Part shown: in pieces, positions 1 to 8,753 of the stretch
Layout: every line of letters starts with the position of its first letter
Position numbering within the stretch: the first letter of the stretch is position 1
Program-made: the position numbers and the translations under genes
Notes under the pieces: model-generated
The model's database searches: none
The model's input: only the letters and a program-made list of their open reading frames with translations
What the model was told of the DNA's origin: nothing
Source of the DNA: Nocardioides anomalus
GTDB lineage: Bacteria > Actinomycetota > Actinomycetes > Propionibacteriales > Nocardioidaceae
NCBI RefSeq assembly: GCF_011046535.1
Contig: NZ_CP049257.1
Location: 3,534,001 to 3,598,000, forward strand
Direction of reading: 5' to 3'
Length of the DNA stretch: 64,000 nt

Positions 1-1941
1 CCGTCCGAGCCGGCGGGCCAGGCCGAGCATGCGCTGCGGCTGCACGCCGGGTCCCGCCACGGCCAGCGCGAGCCACGCGTGGGGCGCGGCCGGGTAGCGG
101 CGCAGGGCGCGCCCGGCGATGCGGAGCCCGCGGGCGCGCTGTCCACCCGCCGCGCGTGCGTAGGCGATCTGGCCGAGGATCCGTGCGTGCCCGCGCCGTC
201 GGCGGCGGAAACCAGGGTGTTTGTCGAGCATGTACTCCAGCGCGGTCGCCGTGTTGAGGGACTTGTCCCTGAACCAGGAGGGCACGTCCTTGCGGATGTC
301 GGCGAGGACCTCCTCCACCGCCCCCACCTTGCCCGCGGAAGTGGCGCGGAGCAGCCAGTCGTAGTCCTCGCCGTAGCTGAAGGGGAGCTCCTCGTCGTAG
401 AGCCCGGCCACGTCGAAGGCCGCCCGCGGCATCATCAGCGTCGAGCTGTGCAGCTCCTTGACCCGGTTGTGCAGCAGTCGCTCGTGGCTCACCACGGGCT
501 CCCGCGCGGGCCAGTCGACGTCACCCTGCTCTCCCATGAGGAGCCGGATCCCCGCGCCGACCGCCAGCAGGTCGGGGTCGGACTCGAGGCGCTCGACCTG
601 ACGGCGGACCTTGGACGGGTGCCAGAGGTCGTCGTCGTCGCAGCTCGCGTAGTACGCCCCGCGCGACTCGAGGAGGCCGCTGTTGCGAGCCCCGCAGAGG
701 CCGCCCGTGCGCGTGTTGTTGATGGAGCGCACCTGGCGCTCAGGACGCGAGAGGGCTGTGAGCGTGGGGTCGATCTCCTCGCGGTCGTGGACGACGACGA
801 TCTCGATCGGACCGTCGTAGTCCTGATCGATGATCGAGGCCAGAGTCTGCTTCAGCAGCGCGTTGCGGCCACGGGTCGGGATGACGACGCTGACCAGCGC
901 AGGGGTCGTCCTCGGCGTGGGTGCTGGTGTGGTCACGGTGTGCTCCTCGGTGCTGGACGCGGGTGCGGTGCTGATCACCGGCGGCGTCCGGTGGGACGTG
1001 TGGGTCGGGTAGCCGTAGGCGCGCAGCAGCGGCAGGGTCATCGCGGTGACGACGGCGCGGTCGCGCCGCCCCATCTGGTGGGACCAGCGGTCGTCGCGAC
1101 GCAGCTCGAGCACGCCCGAGCTGAACCTGGACGGGTTCCCGGACAGGCCGTGACTCGGCTCCAGGACGACGCGTCCCCGGTCGTCGATCGGGGCGAGGTC
1201 CGTCGCGGACAGCTCCACACCCAGCGCCCTCGCGGCGGCCAGGGTGCTGCGGGCGGGGTGCTGCACGAAGTCCTCGTAGCGCAGCCGCGCCGAGGGCCTG
1301 CGGCCCCACGCCGCGATCGCGGCCATCTCGACCTGCAGGGCGCTCCACTGGGCCGCGGAGCGGTGGGCCGGGATCCGCCACATCTCGAGCGCGCCGCCGG
1401 ACCCGCCGGCGTCGGCGTGCGGGCGCTCCACGGTGCGCGTCCAGGACCACGCCACGGCGCGGGGGTCACGCACCACGTTGAGCATGCGGAGGTCCAGCTC
1501 GGGCGCGCCGGCGAGAGCCTGACCGAAGGCCGGGCCCTTGGAGGCGTCGACCACGACGCCGCTCCCCGTCACCTCGGCCACCGCCTGGTAGATCGCAGTG
1601 TAGGCGGACTGCAGCTCGGACAGCGCCGACGATCGACGGCGGACGGTCAGCAGGGCCGGCAGGTTGCGCTGCCGGGCCGCAGCACGCTGGAGGGACACCA
1701 AGCGGCTGAACACCGCCGTGTCCCACCCGCCGAAGGCCAGCTCGCCGACCCGGCTCCACAACGGGCACGCCGAGAACCGCTCACCGCAACCGCAGAGCTC
1801 GTCCGACGGGCCGACGTACCGGGCGAGGTCGATGAGCTCACCGACGTTGGTCCACCCCCGGGAGGCGCCGAGCACTCGCTCGACCACCGTGGACCCCGAG
1901 CGGCCGAAGCCCCCCAGGTACACCACCGTGACGGCTGCCAT
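1..1941 (-). CDS. Sulfotransferase-glycosyltransferase family 2 fusion (3' end outside window)
   Basis: One open frame runs from ATG 1941 (preceded by GGGGGACGAGACAG) to the left edge, 647 codons without a stop. Residues 1 to about 320 are a PAPS-dependent sulfotransferase: the 5'-phosphosulfate loop GGFGRSGSTVVERVLG lies near residues 9-24 and the 3'-phosphate-binding VVRDPRAVAWSW starts near residue 156. A Thr/Pro-rich linker follows. From about residue 345 there is a GT-A family 2 glycosyltransferase, with VSVVIPTRGRN, an acidic CDDDDLWHP (DXD-type) segment and a C-terminal part that leaves the window. GTG 936 (residue 336) has its own good ribosome site, GAGGAG, so a separate glycosyltransferase polypeptide could also be made. 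Inference: it adds sugar and sulfate to the exopolysaccharide made by the neighbouring genes. The fusion rests on the frame arithmetic (1941-936 is divisible by 3). Confidence 0.85.
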   Translation of the reverse strand, partial: MAAVTVVYLGGFGRSGSTVVERVLGASRGWTNVGELIDLARYVGPSDELCGCGERFSACPLWSRVGELAFGGWDTAVFSRLVSLQRAAARQRNLPALLTVRRRSSALSELQSAYTAIYQAVAEVTGSGVVVDASKGPAFGQALAGAPELDLRMLNVVRDPRAVAWSWTRTVERPHADAGGSGGALEMWRIPAHRSAAQWSALQVEMAAIAAWGRRPSARLRYEDFVQHPARSTLAAARALGVELSATDLAPIDDRGRVVLEPSHGLSGNPSRFSSGVLELRRDDRWSHQMGRRDRAVVTAMTLPLLRAYGYPTHTSHRTPPVISTAPASSTEEHTVTTPAPTPRTTPALVSVVIPTRGRNALLKQTLASIIDQDYDGPIEIVVVHDREEIDPTLTALSRPERQVRSINNTRTGGLCGARNSGLLESRGAYYASCDDDDLWHPSKVRRQVERLESDPDLLAVGAGIRLLMGEQGDVDWPAREPVVSHERLLHNRVKELHSSTLMMPRAAFDVAGLYDEELPFSYGEDYDWLLRATSAGKVGAVEEVLADIRKDVPSWFRDKSLNTATALEYMLDKHPGFRRRRRGHARILGQIAYARAAGGQRARGLRIAGRALRRYPAAPHAWLALAVAGPGVQPQRMLGLARRLGR

Positions 1942-2059
1942 CTGTCTCGTCCCCCCGGACCTTGGGTGTCCACCACCCCTGAGACGGGGTGGAGACGCAC
2001 GTGTCGTGGACCAGACCCTGGCCAACGATGACCGCCGACCGGTCCCGCCGCCGACAACG

Positions 2060-2075
2060 TCCCCCATACGGGGTA
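2060..2075. promoter_or_regulatory. Palindromic site 1 of the exopolysaccharide regulon
   Basis: TCCCCCATACGGGGTA, arms CCCC/GGGG around a 4-bp centre. It sits in the 164-bp gap between the sulfotransferase-GT2 gene (start 1941, 118 bp away) and the end of the PssE-like gene. It is one of nine related sites in the window. Proposed operator, inferred from recurrence and position. Confidence 0.55.
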
Positions 2076-2105
2076 CGAGGCACGGCATCGGCCGGCAGTC
2101 CTGAT

Positions 2106-2654
2106 TCAGGAAGCGCGACGCAGCCGCACGCGGCGCAGCGGGCGCACCCGGAGGAGCTCGTCGAGCTCCGCGGCGAGCGCAGCCCGGGCGGCATCGCGCG
2201 CCACGGTGGCGCTCTCGACCTCACCGGTCCGTGTCCGGGACGTCAGCCGGAGGTCGAGCTCGGTGGCGAGCTCGGCGGCCTGCGCGACCACCTTCACGAC
2301 CCCGGCGTCGCCGACCGTCCGCGCGAACCGCAGCTGGTGCCCGTCGACGTGCTCTCCGAAGGCCGGGTCCCGGGGGACGCAGAGGGGCCGGTGACCCGCC
2401 TCCCGGGCGTCCGTGATCGTGCCCGGCCCTCCGTGGCAGACCACCACGTCAGCCCGCCGCAACAGGTCCTGCAGGTCGTCGTGGCCCAGGAAGGCGCGTC
2501 CCTCGGCCACCGACGGGGCACGGGTCGTACCGTGCTGCACCACGAACCGCACGTTCGGCCGTCGGCGTGCCGCGTCGTCCATCCAGGACACGAGGCGATC
2601 GAAGGGGTGGTGGTCGGTGCCGACCAGTGCCACGACCAGCGGCGCGCCGTTCAC
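2106..2654 (-). CDS. PssE/Alg13-like glycosyltransferase subunit (GT28 C-terminal domain)
   Basis: A 182-residue protein starting at GTG 2654, which overlaps the TGA of the upstream PssD-like gene (GTGA), so the two are translationally coupled. It starts with APLVVALVGTDHHPFDRLVSW and contains the GT28 C-terminal nucleotide-sugar signature (LLRRADVVVCHGGPGTITDA), as in MurG, Alg13 and rhizobial PssE. In these families the Alg13/PssE-like half carries the UDP-sugar site and the Alg14/PssD-like half recruits it to the membrane, where the pair adds the second sugar to the polyprenyl-linked primer. This fits the initiating phosphotransferase at 31.8 kb. The exact sugar cannot be read from sequence. 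Confidence 0.85.
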   Translation of the reverse strand: MNGAPLVVALVGTDHHPFDRLVSWMDDAARRRPNVRFVVQHGTTRAPSVAEGRAFLGHDDLQDLLRRADVVVCHGGPGTITDAREAGHRPLCVPRDPAFGEHVDGHQLRFARTVGDAGVVKVVAQAAELATELDLRLTSRTRTGEVESATVARDAARAALAAELDELLRVRPLRRVRLRRAS

Positions 2655-3151
2655 AGCAGCGGTCCGACCAGGCTGGCATCCGGGTAGAAGGCGAGCTGAC
2701 TCTGCCACTGGACGATCCGACGCGTCGTGAAGGGCCCGCACAACCGACCGGTCATGGTCGGGGTGTCGACGCGGTCGTAGACCTCGATGAAGACGGTGGG
2801 GATGCGCATCAGCCAGGCGGCGACGAAGAACGGGACGGCCACGCCGGCGCCCGCGCTCACGACCATCGCCGGGCGCTCGTGGCGCAAGACCCGCACCGCG
2901 AGGGCCGCGTTGCGCACGAGGTTCAGCAGGTTCCGCGTCGTGGGTGAGAACGAGCTGACCACTCGCTCCCCGCCGAGGCGGTCGACGACGTCCGGCGTCA
3001 GCGGCGCGACCCACAGGCGGTCACGACCCTCCCACCACGCACGGAGCGCGATGAGGTGAGCGAGATGACCACCCTGGGACGTCACGAGGAGCACCGGCGC
3101 ACCGGCGCTGTCCCTCGACGGGATGTGGGTGCCGGTCTCCATGGTGCGCAT
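2651..3151 (-). CDS. PssD/Alg14-like membrane subunit of polysaccharide glycosyltransferase
   Basis: A 166-residue protein. It has the Alg14/PssD N-terminal pattern (VLLVTSQGGHLAHLIAL) and a middle segment (MVVSAGAGVAVPFFVAAWLMRIPTVFIE) that probably associates with the membrane, with the conserved phrase FIEVYDRVDTPTMTGRL. It is followed without a gap by its catalytic partner at 2106-2654, which is the typical pssD-pssE arrangement. ATG 3151 is used here; ATG 3142 (third codon on) is an alternative. A regulon palindrome lies about 45 bp upstream. Role (inferred): anchors the partner subunit at the membrane for the second glycosyl transfer of repeat-unit assembly. Confidence 0.85.
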   Translation of the reverse strand: MRTMETGTHIPSRDSAGAPVLLVTSQGGHLAHLIALRAWWEGRDRLWVAPLTPDVVDRLGGERVVSSFSPTTRNLLNLVRNAALAVRVLRHERPAMVVSAGAGVAVPFFVAAWLMRIPTVFIEVYDRVDTPTMTGRLCGPFTTRRIVQWQSQLAFYPDASLVGPLL

Positions 3152-3196
3152 GATGCTGCGGGCCCGGGGTCCTCGTCGCGCGCCCGGAACGGGGAT

Positions 3197-3212
3197 TCCT
3201 CCATTTCGGGGA
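3197..3212. promoter_or_regulatory. Palindromic site 2 of the exopolysaccharide regulon
   Basis: On the minus strand it reads TCCCCGAAATGGAGGA, 13 of 16 bases identical to site 3 (TCCCCGAAATGGGTGA). It lies between the methyltransferase stop (3231) and the PssD-like start (3151), 45 bp before that start, so its target is the pssD-pssE pair. Confidence 0.6.
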
Positions 3213-3230
3213 CGCGCACCCTGCCCGCGG

Positions 3231-3953
3231 TCACCGGACCGGGCGTTCGAAGACGCCCACCAGCGCCATGCCGAAGAACGACAGCGGAGACCCCTCGACC
3301 CAGTCGGTGACCGGGCGGATCCGGCGACCCACCGCAGACGCGTCGAACGGCGGCATGATGTAGGTGTGCGCGGACATCCGGAGTCCCGCCGCGGAGGCTT
3401 GTCGGGACAGGCCCGTCACGGTGAAGGCCCGTGCGTCGGAGAACTTGCGGTGCACGGCGGGGATCCACGGCAGGCCCGGAGCGACCCAGGGGCGGCGACG
3501 CTTGCCGTTGATGATGGGCTTGTGCGTCTCGAAGGGGAACCACCGGTTCGGGGTGGTGACGAGGAACCGGCCACCTGGGGACAGCACGCGCGCAACCTCG
3601 CGGAGCACGGCGTCGACGTCGCCGACGTGCTCCATCACCTCGATCGCGGTGACGACGTCGAACGTCTCGTCTGGGAAGTCGAGAGCGTCGGCAGACATCT
3701 CCTGGACGCGGATGCTGCCGAGGCCGGCGCGGCGGAAGTCGTCCAGTCGCTCCGGCTCGATGTCCACCGCGTCGACCTGGGCGAAACCGACGGCGAGTCG
3801 GCGTGTGTACGTGCCGTCAGCGCACCCGATGTCGAGCAGACGCCGGCCGCGTAGTGGAGTGAGGGACGAGAGGGCGTCGAGGCGCTTGCTGACGCCGCGC
3901 GCCCCCTTGCTGGACGACTTCTCGCCGTGGCTGATCGCTCGTTGGTCGCTCAT
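3231..3953 (-). CDS. Class I SAM-dependent methyltransferase
   Basis: A 240-residue protein with the Rossmann methyltransferase motifs. Motif I is LLDIGCADGTYTRRL at about residues 39-53; an acidic strand end (VDAVDIEPERLDDFRRAG) follows, then DVVTAIEVMEHVGDVDAVLREVARVLSPGGRFLVTTP in shorter recognisable pieces (motifs II and III). It belongs to the Methyltransf_11/25 group, whose members in glycan clusters often methylate sugars or terminate chains; the acceptor here is unknown. It shares its upstream region with the divergent hydrolase-like gene at 4109, and site 3 of the proposed regulon lies between them. Confidence 0.85.
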   Translation of the reverse strand: MSDQRAISHGEKSSSKGARGVSKRLDALSSLTPLRGRRLLDIGCADGTYTRRLAVGFAQVDAVDIEPERLDDFRRAGLGSIRVQEMSADALDFPDETFDVVTAIEVMEHVGDVDAVLREVARVLSPGGRFLVTTPNRWFPFETHKPIINGKRRRPWVAPGLPWIPAVHRKFSDARAFTVTGLSRQASAAGLRMSAHTYIMPPFDASAVGRRIRPVTDWVEGSPLSFFGMALVGVFERPVR

Positions 3954-4039
3954 GGCAGCTCCTGAGGGTCCTCGGTCCCCGCGACTGAAGTCGCAATCTC
4001 GTCGTCCGCCGAGGTCCTGCCCGCGCCGGAGTGTCCGAG

Positions 4040-4055
4040 TCCCCGAAATGGGTGA
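4040..4055. promoter_or_regulatory. Palindromic site 3 of the exopolysaccharide regulon
   Basis: TCCCCGAAATGGGTGA, in the divergent gap between the methyltransferase (start 3953) and the glycoside-hydrolase-like gene (start 4109). The latter appears leaderless (TACGTT at 4096-4101, then 7 nt, then GTG). Its transcription start would then be about 4109 and the site centre about -61, a usual class I activator position. Confidence 0.6.
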
Positions 4056-4108
4056 GGGCCACCCGAGGGTCGCGGCTCGGCGTCGCAGGCGCCCCTACGT
4101 TCTGCACC

Positions 4109-5104
4109 GTGACCTTGAGCCGTCGCGGCGTCCTGTCGCTCGGAGGTGCGCTCGCCCTGTCCCCCGCGCTGTCCGCGTGCCGATCGGCGGACCGGGGCAC
4201 CGACCGGGTCCGGATCCGACCGAGCCCGACGCCGACCCTGGCCCCCAGCCCCCCGGCGGCGACCTTCGCGGGCGCGCCCGCCCCCGGTCAGGTCTACTTC
4301 GGGTCCTCGGTGGCGCACCACGAGTCGATCGGTGAGTGGGAGGGCGTCCTGGGCTCCACGCTCGCGCTGCGCCGCTCGTTCTTCGCCCAGGGCCGCAACC
4401 AGCCGGACAAGCTCGTGACCCGCGCACGCGAGGACCTGGCCGCGGGCAGGCTGCCGCACGTCTCGGTCAAACCGAACGTGACCTGGGCCGCCATCGCTGA
4501 CGGCGATCACGACGGGTGGCTGGACAGCATGCTCACGCCTCTCGGCGCCCTGGGAGCCCCGGTCCTCCTCAGCGTCCACCACGAGCCGGAGAACGACACG
4601 GGACCTGACGGGATGCGGGTCACCGACTGGGTCGCGATGCAGCTCCGCGTCCTCGAGCGGGCGGCTGAGCAGTGTCCCCAGGTGACGGTGGTGCCGATCC
4701 TCCAGCACTGGACCTTCGACCCGTTGCACGACGACATCGACCCGTCGAAGTGGCTCGTCCCCGGCGTCGCGGCCGTGGGCGTCGACATCTACAACTCCTG
4801 GTCACCCAAGAACGGCAAGGAGTGGCGCACGTTCGGCAGCAAGGCCGACGAGGTGCTGAGCTGGACGGGCGGGGCGCCCCTGGTCGTCGGCGAGTACGGC
4901 TGCCAAGACGACCCGTCGAACCCCGGTCTGGCCGCCGACTGGCTCGTCGACGCTGCCGAGTACGCCCGGGAGCACGGCATCGTGGCCATGTCGTACTTCA
5001 ACTCCGTGCACGACGCCTCCGACGGCTCCTACGCCCTGCGCGGCGAGACCGAGGTGGCGTTCGCCGAGCTGCTCGCGTCCGACTGGGTGGCGCGCCTCAC
5101 CTGA
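4109..5104 (+). CDS. Secreted glycoside-hydrolase-like lipoprotein (GH26-like fold)
   Basis: 331 residues from GTG 4109, chosen because the signal sequence (SRRGVLSLGG twin-arginine-like, hydrophobic stretch, lipobox-like LSAC) starts there and a TACGTT -10 box lies 7 nt before it. After a Pro-rich linker the body resembles clan GH-A retaining glycosidases. HHEP places a candidate acid/base at Glu159, and VVGEYG places a candidate nucleophile at Glu262. It is related to the two proteins at 13.8 and 15.0 kb, and all three keep both Glu motifs. Likely role (inferred): trims or releases the exopolysaccharide made by this locus. The family assignment to GH26 rather than another GH-A family is tentative. 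Confidence 0.7.
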   Translation: MTLSRRGVLSLGGALALSPALSACRSADRGTDRVRIRPSPTPTLAPSPPAATFAGAPAPGQVYFGSSVAHHESIGEWEGVLGSTLALRRSFFAQGRNQPDKLVTRAREDLAAGRLPHVSVKPNVTWAAIADGDHDGWLDSMLTPLGALGAPVLLSVHHEPENDTGPDGMRVTDWVAMQLRVLERAAEQCPQVTVVPILQHWTFDPLHDDIDPSKWLVPGVAAVGVDIYNSWSPKNGKEWRTFGSKADEVLSWTGGAPLVVGEYGCQDDPSNPGLAADWLVDAAEYAREHGIVAMSYFNSVHDASDGSYALRGETEVAFAELLASDWVARLT

Positions 5105-5116
5105 GCGGCCTGGCGT

Positions 5117-5932
5117 TCAGCTGCCGATGACGAGGTAGACGTCGTCGACCCGACCGTGGAACTGGTCGTCACCGTCCTGGACACCCGGGGCTCCGATCCG
5201 CACCGGCCACTCGTTCTCGACCGAGCCGGTGGCCCCCGCCTGGTTCGACTCCTCGCCGTCCACCACGATGGTGACCCCTCCGGCGTCGCGTCGACACGCG
5301 ACGCGGTGCCACCGGGAGTCTGCGATCGAGACGTCGGACTCGGCGAGCACCGGCGTGGTCATGCCGTCACCGCGGATGGCACAGCTGGGGTGGCCCTCCA
5401 CGTTGTCGACCTGCAACTTGAACTGGCCGCCCTCGGTCCCGAAGCGACCCTTCTGCACGATGTTCTCGCCGCCGTTGGTCTGGTCGGGCGCCAGCCAGAC
5501 GGCGGCCCCGAACTCGAAGTCTCCGTCCGCCGGGTCGATGGCGTCGCTGTCCGGGACCTCCACCATGGCCCGTGCGCATCCCGAGGCATCGGGACACAGT
5601 GGCGGGAAGGCAAGGGCCGCACCGCCGTCCGGGCCCTCGACGACCTCCAAGGCCGCGCCGTTCGCGGTCACCACTCGGGCCACCGCGTCGCCGCCGGCGG
5701 CGTCGGTGTAGGTGGCGCTCACGTCACCGGCCGTGTCCGGCTCGAAGGAGAGCCAGAGATCTGCGTCGTCGAGGTCCGGGCCTGCCTCCGCCGGGGGCTG
5801 GGGCTCGCGCGGCGGGTCGTCGGACCCACAACCCGCGGCCAGGAGCAGCAGAGCGGCCAGGAGCGCCGCCGTCACCGTCCGGCCAGCTCCGTCACGCCTG
5901 CGTCGGAACTCGGCGCCCGCTGCTCGCCTCAC
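5117..5932 (-). CDS. LamG/concanavalin A-like lipoprotein
   Basis: A lipoprotein: a short Arg-rich leader, a hydrophobic stretch and the lipobox LLAAGC, then an Asp/Pro-rich linker. The rest is a beta-sandwich of the LamG/concanavalin A-like type, with the typical phrases NIVQKGRFGTEGGQFKLQV, SRWHRVACRRDAGGVTIVVDG and HGRVDDVYLV. Such domains bind or cleave glycans; no catalytic residues are evident here. ATG 5983 is in frame, but the perfect palindrome CCCCAATTGGGG would then be coding, so GTG 5932 is preferred. It is convergent with the hydrolase-like gene (12 bp gap). Inference: a surface lectin for the locus polysaccharide. Confidence 0.75.
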   Translation of the reverse strand: MRRAAGAEFRRRRDGAGRTVTAALLAALLLLAAGCGSDDPPREPQPPAEAGPDLDDADLWLSFEPDTAGDVSATYTDAAGGDAVARVVTANGAALEVVEGPDGGAALAFPPLCPDASGCARAMVEVPDSDAIDPADGDFEFGAAVWLAPDQTNGGENIVQKGRFGTEGGQFKLQVDNVEGHPSCAIRGDGMTTPVLAESDVSIADSRWHRVACRRDAGGVTIVVDGEESNQAGATGSVENEWPVRIGAPGVQDGDDQFHGRVDDVYLVIGS

Positions 5933-5953
5933 ACCCACACCCCGAATGTCCGT

Positions 5954-5969
5954 ACCCCCAATTGGGGAT
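5954..5969. promoter_or_regulatory. Palindromic site 4 of the exopolysaccharide regulon
   Basis: ACCCCCAATTGGGGAT; the core CCCCAATTGGGG (5956-5967) is a perfect palindrome. It lies between the LamG lipoprotein and the polymerase gene. A TAGCGT -10 candidate at 6008-6013 would put the site centre near -58 for the polymerase operon. Confidence 0.6.
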
Positions 5970-6071
5970 GGCTGCGGCGGCACCCCGGTCGGGGCCGCTC
6001 ACCTACCTAGCGTCTCACCCGACAGCGCCGCAGGGGTGGTGTCACGCCAGATCACGACGAGGGGACGCCTG

Positions 6072-7457
6072 ATGACGATGCCGCTCGTCGTCGGCGCCGA
6101 CCTGGCCACGGCGGACGGCGCCCGGACGCCTGGCCGTCCGCAACCCCGCTTTCTGAAGCCGGGCTGGCCGCTGGTGGTGCTCTTCGGCGGATTCCCGGTC
6201 TGGTGGGCGCTGGGCATGGCCCAGCTCATCTTCTTCGTGGCCGCAGCCGCGATGGCGGTCATCCTCTACCGTCGCGAGCAGCCGTTGCGGCTTCCCAAGG
6301 GCTCGGCGCTCTGGCTGCTCTTCATGGTGTGGATGCTCGCCGGCGTCCTGATGGTCCGCGCGCAGGCGCCGCAGACGGTGCCCGGCACCGGCGGCATGGG
6401 CCGGGTGGCTGGGTTCGCGGTCTGGGGCGGCTGGTACGTCTCGGTCACCATCGCCATGCTCTACGTCACGAACACCGCCCGCGAGCTGCCCACCCAGCGC
6501 GTCGTCCGACTGCTCGGCTGGATGTTCGTGGTGACTGCGAGCTTCGGCGTCCTGGCCGTCGTCACGCCCGAGCTCGAGTTCACCTCCCTCATGGAGCTGC
6601 TCCTCCCGAGGAGCCTCACGTCGACCTACTTCGTCAAGACCCTGATCCATCCCTCCTTGTCCTCGAGCGTCGACTTCCTGGGCTACGTCCAGCCCCGACC
6701 CACCGCACCGTTCCCCTATTCCAACGACTGGGGCAACAACGTCGCGCTCTACCTCCCGTACTTCATGCTGGCCTGCTTCGGCAGGGACGCCGGTCGACTG
6801 CGCAAGCTCGGCCCCGTCGTGCTCGTCGCGTCGATCTTCCCGATCGTCTTCTCACTCAACCGCGGACTCTGGATCGCTCTGGCCCTCGCCGCGGTGTACG
6901 CGGCGGTCCGGCTCGCGGTCAACGGACGCACGAAGGCCCTCTACGCGCTCGTCGCCGCCCTCGTCGTCGGTGGCATCCTGTTCGTGTCCTCTCCGCTCTA
7001 CGACACGATCGTGCTCCGTGTCGAGACGCCGCACAGCAACGATCGCCGTGCCGGCACCGCGGAGACGGTCGTCGCGGTCACCGGCAGCGGCTCTCCGTTC
7101 GTCGGGTTCGGGACCACCAGGACGATGCAGGGCAGCTTCAGCTCACTCGCCGGCGGCGAGACCGCCGAATGCCACCAGTGCGCTCCACCACCCCTCGGCA
7201 CGCAGGGGTTCATGTGGCGGCTGGTGCTCACCACCGGGTTCGTCGGGACGGCTCTCTGCCTCGCCTTCTTCGCCTACCACTTCCTGCGACGTGCTCGGGG
7301 GCCGGCTGCCCTCGACGTCACGACGTGCACCGTCCTGCTCTGCGCGGTGCTCTGCTTCCTGTTCTACGACTCGCTCGGCGCTGCGATGTTCACCGCGATG
7401 ATGACCATCGGCCTCATGGCACGCTCCGACCTGCCCGCCGAGGAGGTGGCGGTGTGA
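6072..7457 (+). CDS. Wzy-like O-antigen polymerase/ligase family membrane protein
   Basis: 461 residues from ATG 6072 (ribosome site GAGGGGA 6 nt upstream). It has about ten hydrophobic helices, including WPLVVLFGGFPVWWALGMA near the N-terminus, and a large external loop late in the chain (about residues 310-380, containing GTTRTMQGSFSS and a CHQC segment) before the last helices. This is the topology of Wzy polymerases and WaaL ligases (O-antigen ligase domain). Expected role: polymerises lipid-linked repeat units on the outer face of the membrane. It is first of a run of overlapping genes (to 13791) with Wzz- and Wzx-like partners. Its GTGA stop overlaps the start of the next gene. Confidence 0.8.
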   Translation: MTMPLVVGADLATADGARTPGRPQPRFLKPGWPLVVLFGGFPVWWALGMAQLIFFVAAAAMAVILYRREQPLRLPKGSALWLLFMVWMLAGVLMVRAQAPQTVPGTGGMGRVAGFAVWGGWYVSVTIAMLYVTNTARELPTQRVVRLLGWMFVVTASFGVLAVVTPELEFTSLMELLLPRSLTSTYFVKTLIHPSLSSSVDFLGYVQPRPTAPFPYSNDWGNNVALYLPYFMLACFGRDAGRLRKLGPVVLVASIFPIVFSLNRGLWIALALAAVYAAVRLAVNGRTKALYALVAALVVGGILFVSSPLYDTIVLRVETPHSNDRRAGTAETVVAVTGSGSPFVGFGTTRTMQGSFSSLAGGETAECHQCAPPPLGTQGFMWRLVLTTGFVGTALCLAFFAYHFLRRARGPAALDVTTCTVLLCAVLCFLFYDSLGAAMFTAMMTIGLMARSDLPAEEVAV

Positions 7458-8753
7458 CCGTGACCCGGGCGACGCCTGCGACGAACACCGATCCGAGCGC
7501 GGAGTCACCCGGTGCGTCGGCGTCCTACGCCTCCGAGGTCGCGCGGCTGTTGTGGCCGGAGCCCTGGACGGCCCCGGTGGTCTCGCGGATCCGGCGACGA
7601 CAGGGGGCGGCGCACGTCTCCAGCCGTGAGGCGTACGTGTTCCCCAGCACCCGGCGCCCCCGGGTCCTCGTGCCGGCCGACGTGCCTGCCTCGGCGGCCA
7701 TGGTGAGGCGCCTCGGCGGCAGCTCGAGGGCGCTCGCGCCGGTGCGCGGCCTTCTCGAGCGGTCGGTCCGCTCGCGAGCCTTCGCCCTCACCGGCTGGCC
7801 GATGCTGCAGCAGAGCGTCGAGTCGGGCTCCGCCGACCGCGCCGACTCGATCGAGCGCCACCTCTCAGAACGCTTCGGCACCGACGTGCGCGTCGGCGTC
7901 ATCCTCGGCACGCGTCGTGCCAACCAGAAGCCGGTGCTCCAGGTCTTCGACCTTTCCGGCGAGGTGTTGGGCTTCGCGAAGGTGGGGCACAACGAGCTCA
8001 CGGCGGGGCTCGTGCGGCAGGAGGCACAGGTTCTCACCGACCTCAGTGCACGCCACCCCGTCTCCTTCGAGGCCCCCCCGTCTGGTCGGGCTCGACCTGT
8101 GGTCGGGGGTGCAGGTACTGGTCGTCACCGCTCTGCGAACCGAACCGCGCCGGGCCGTGGACGCGAGCACGCGACGCGCCGCCGTGCGGGAGCTGGCGCA
8201 CCTGGCCGGCACGGAGGAGAAGGTCCTGGCTGAGAGCGCCTTCTGGGCGCGGCTGTCGGGCGGTGTGCAGCGGCTCGGCGACACCCGGCGAGGGCGGCGG
8301 CTCGCGGACGCGGCGGGCGCGGTCGAACGGGTCCACGGCGGCCAGGTGCTCGAGCTCGGCACGTGGCACGGCGACTGGGGTGGCTGGAACATGGGCATGG
8401 ACGGGTCGGTCCTCCAGGTCTGGGACTGGGAGCGCTCGTCGACAGGCGTGCCGATCGGCTTCGACGCGGTGCACCACTCCGCGCAGGCTGTCCAACCGGG
8501 TCGCCGCGACGCTGCCCGCCGGGAGCGCGAGCTGTTGGACCAGGTGCCCGTCACGCTGCTCGACCTCGACGTCGAGCCGGCTCGCCACGCGGCGACGTTC
8601 GCCACCTACCTGCTGGAGATCGCGACTCGGTACGAGGACGCGCTGACGCACGGGCCCCTGGCTTCGCTCGAACGGCGCACCGACTGGATCCTCTCCCTGC
8701 TCGAGCAGCACCTCACGCACCCGTTCCAGCTCTCTCCTGGAGGACGACCATGA
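7454..8753 (+). CDS. Aminoglycoside-phosphotransferase-fold kinase-like protein, frame interrupted at a C7 run
   Basis: It starts at GTG 7454, overlapping the polymerase stop. The first frame is clear to about residue 207 and ends in nonsense after the C7 run 8073-8079. The continuation (LVGLDLWSGVQVLVV ... to TGA 8753) lies in the next frame; six C's instead of seven would join them into about 432 residues. The C-terminal half has the kinase catalytic loop HGDWGGWN and the metal-binding VWDWER, as in the APH/choline-kinase fold. The acceptor is unknown; phosphorylation of a sugar or lipid intermediate is possible. ATGA overlap with the next gene supports a real, expressed C-terminus. Either a sequencing indel or a genuine off-state. 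Confidence 0.65.

Noticed and set aside
79..2031. A 650-codon plus-strand open frame across the left edge
   Set aside because: It is the antisense of the sulfotransferase-GT2 gene; its sequence is Arg/Gly/Val-rich with no family motif, whereas the minus strand has clear motifs.
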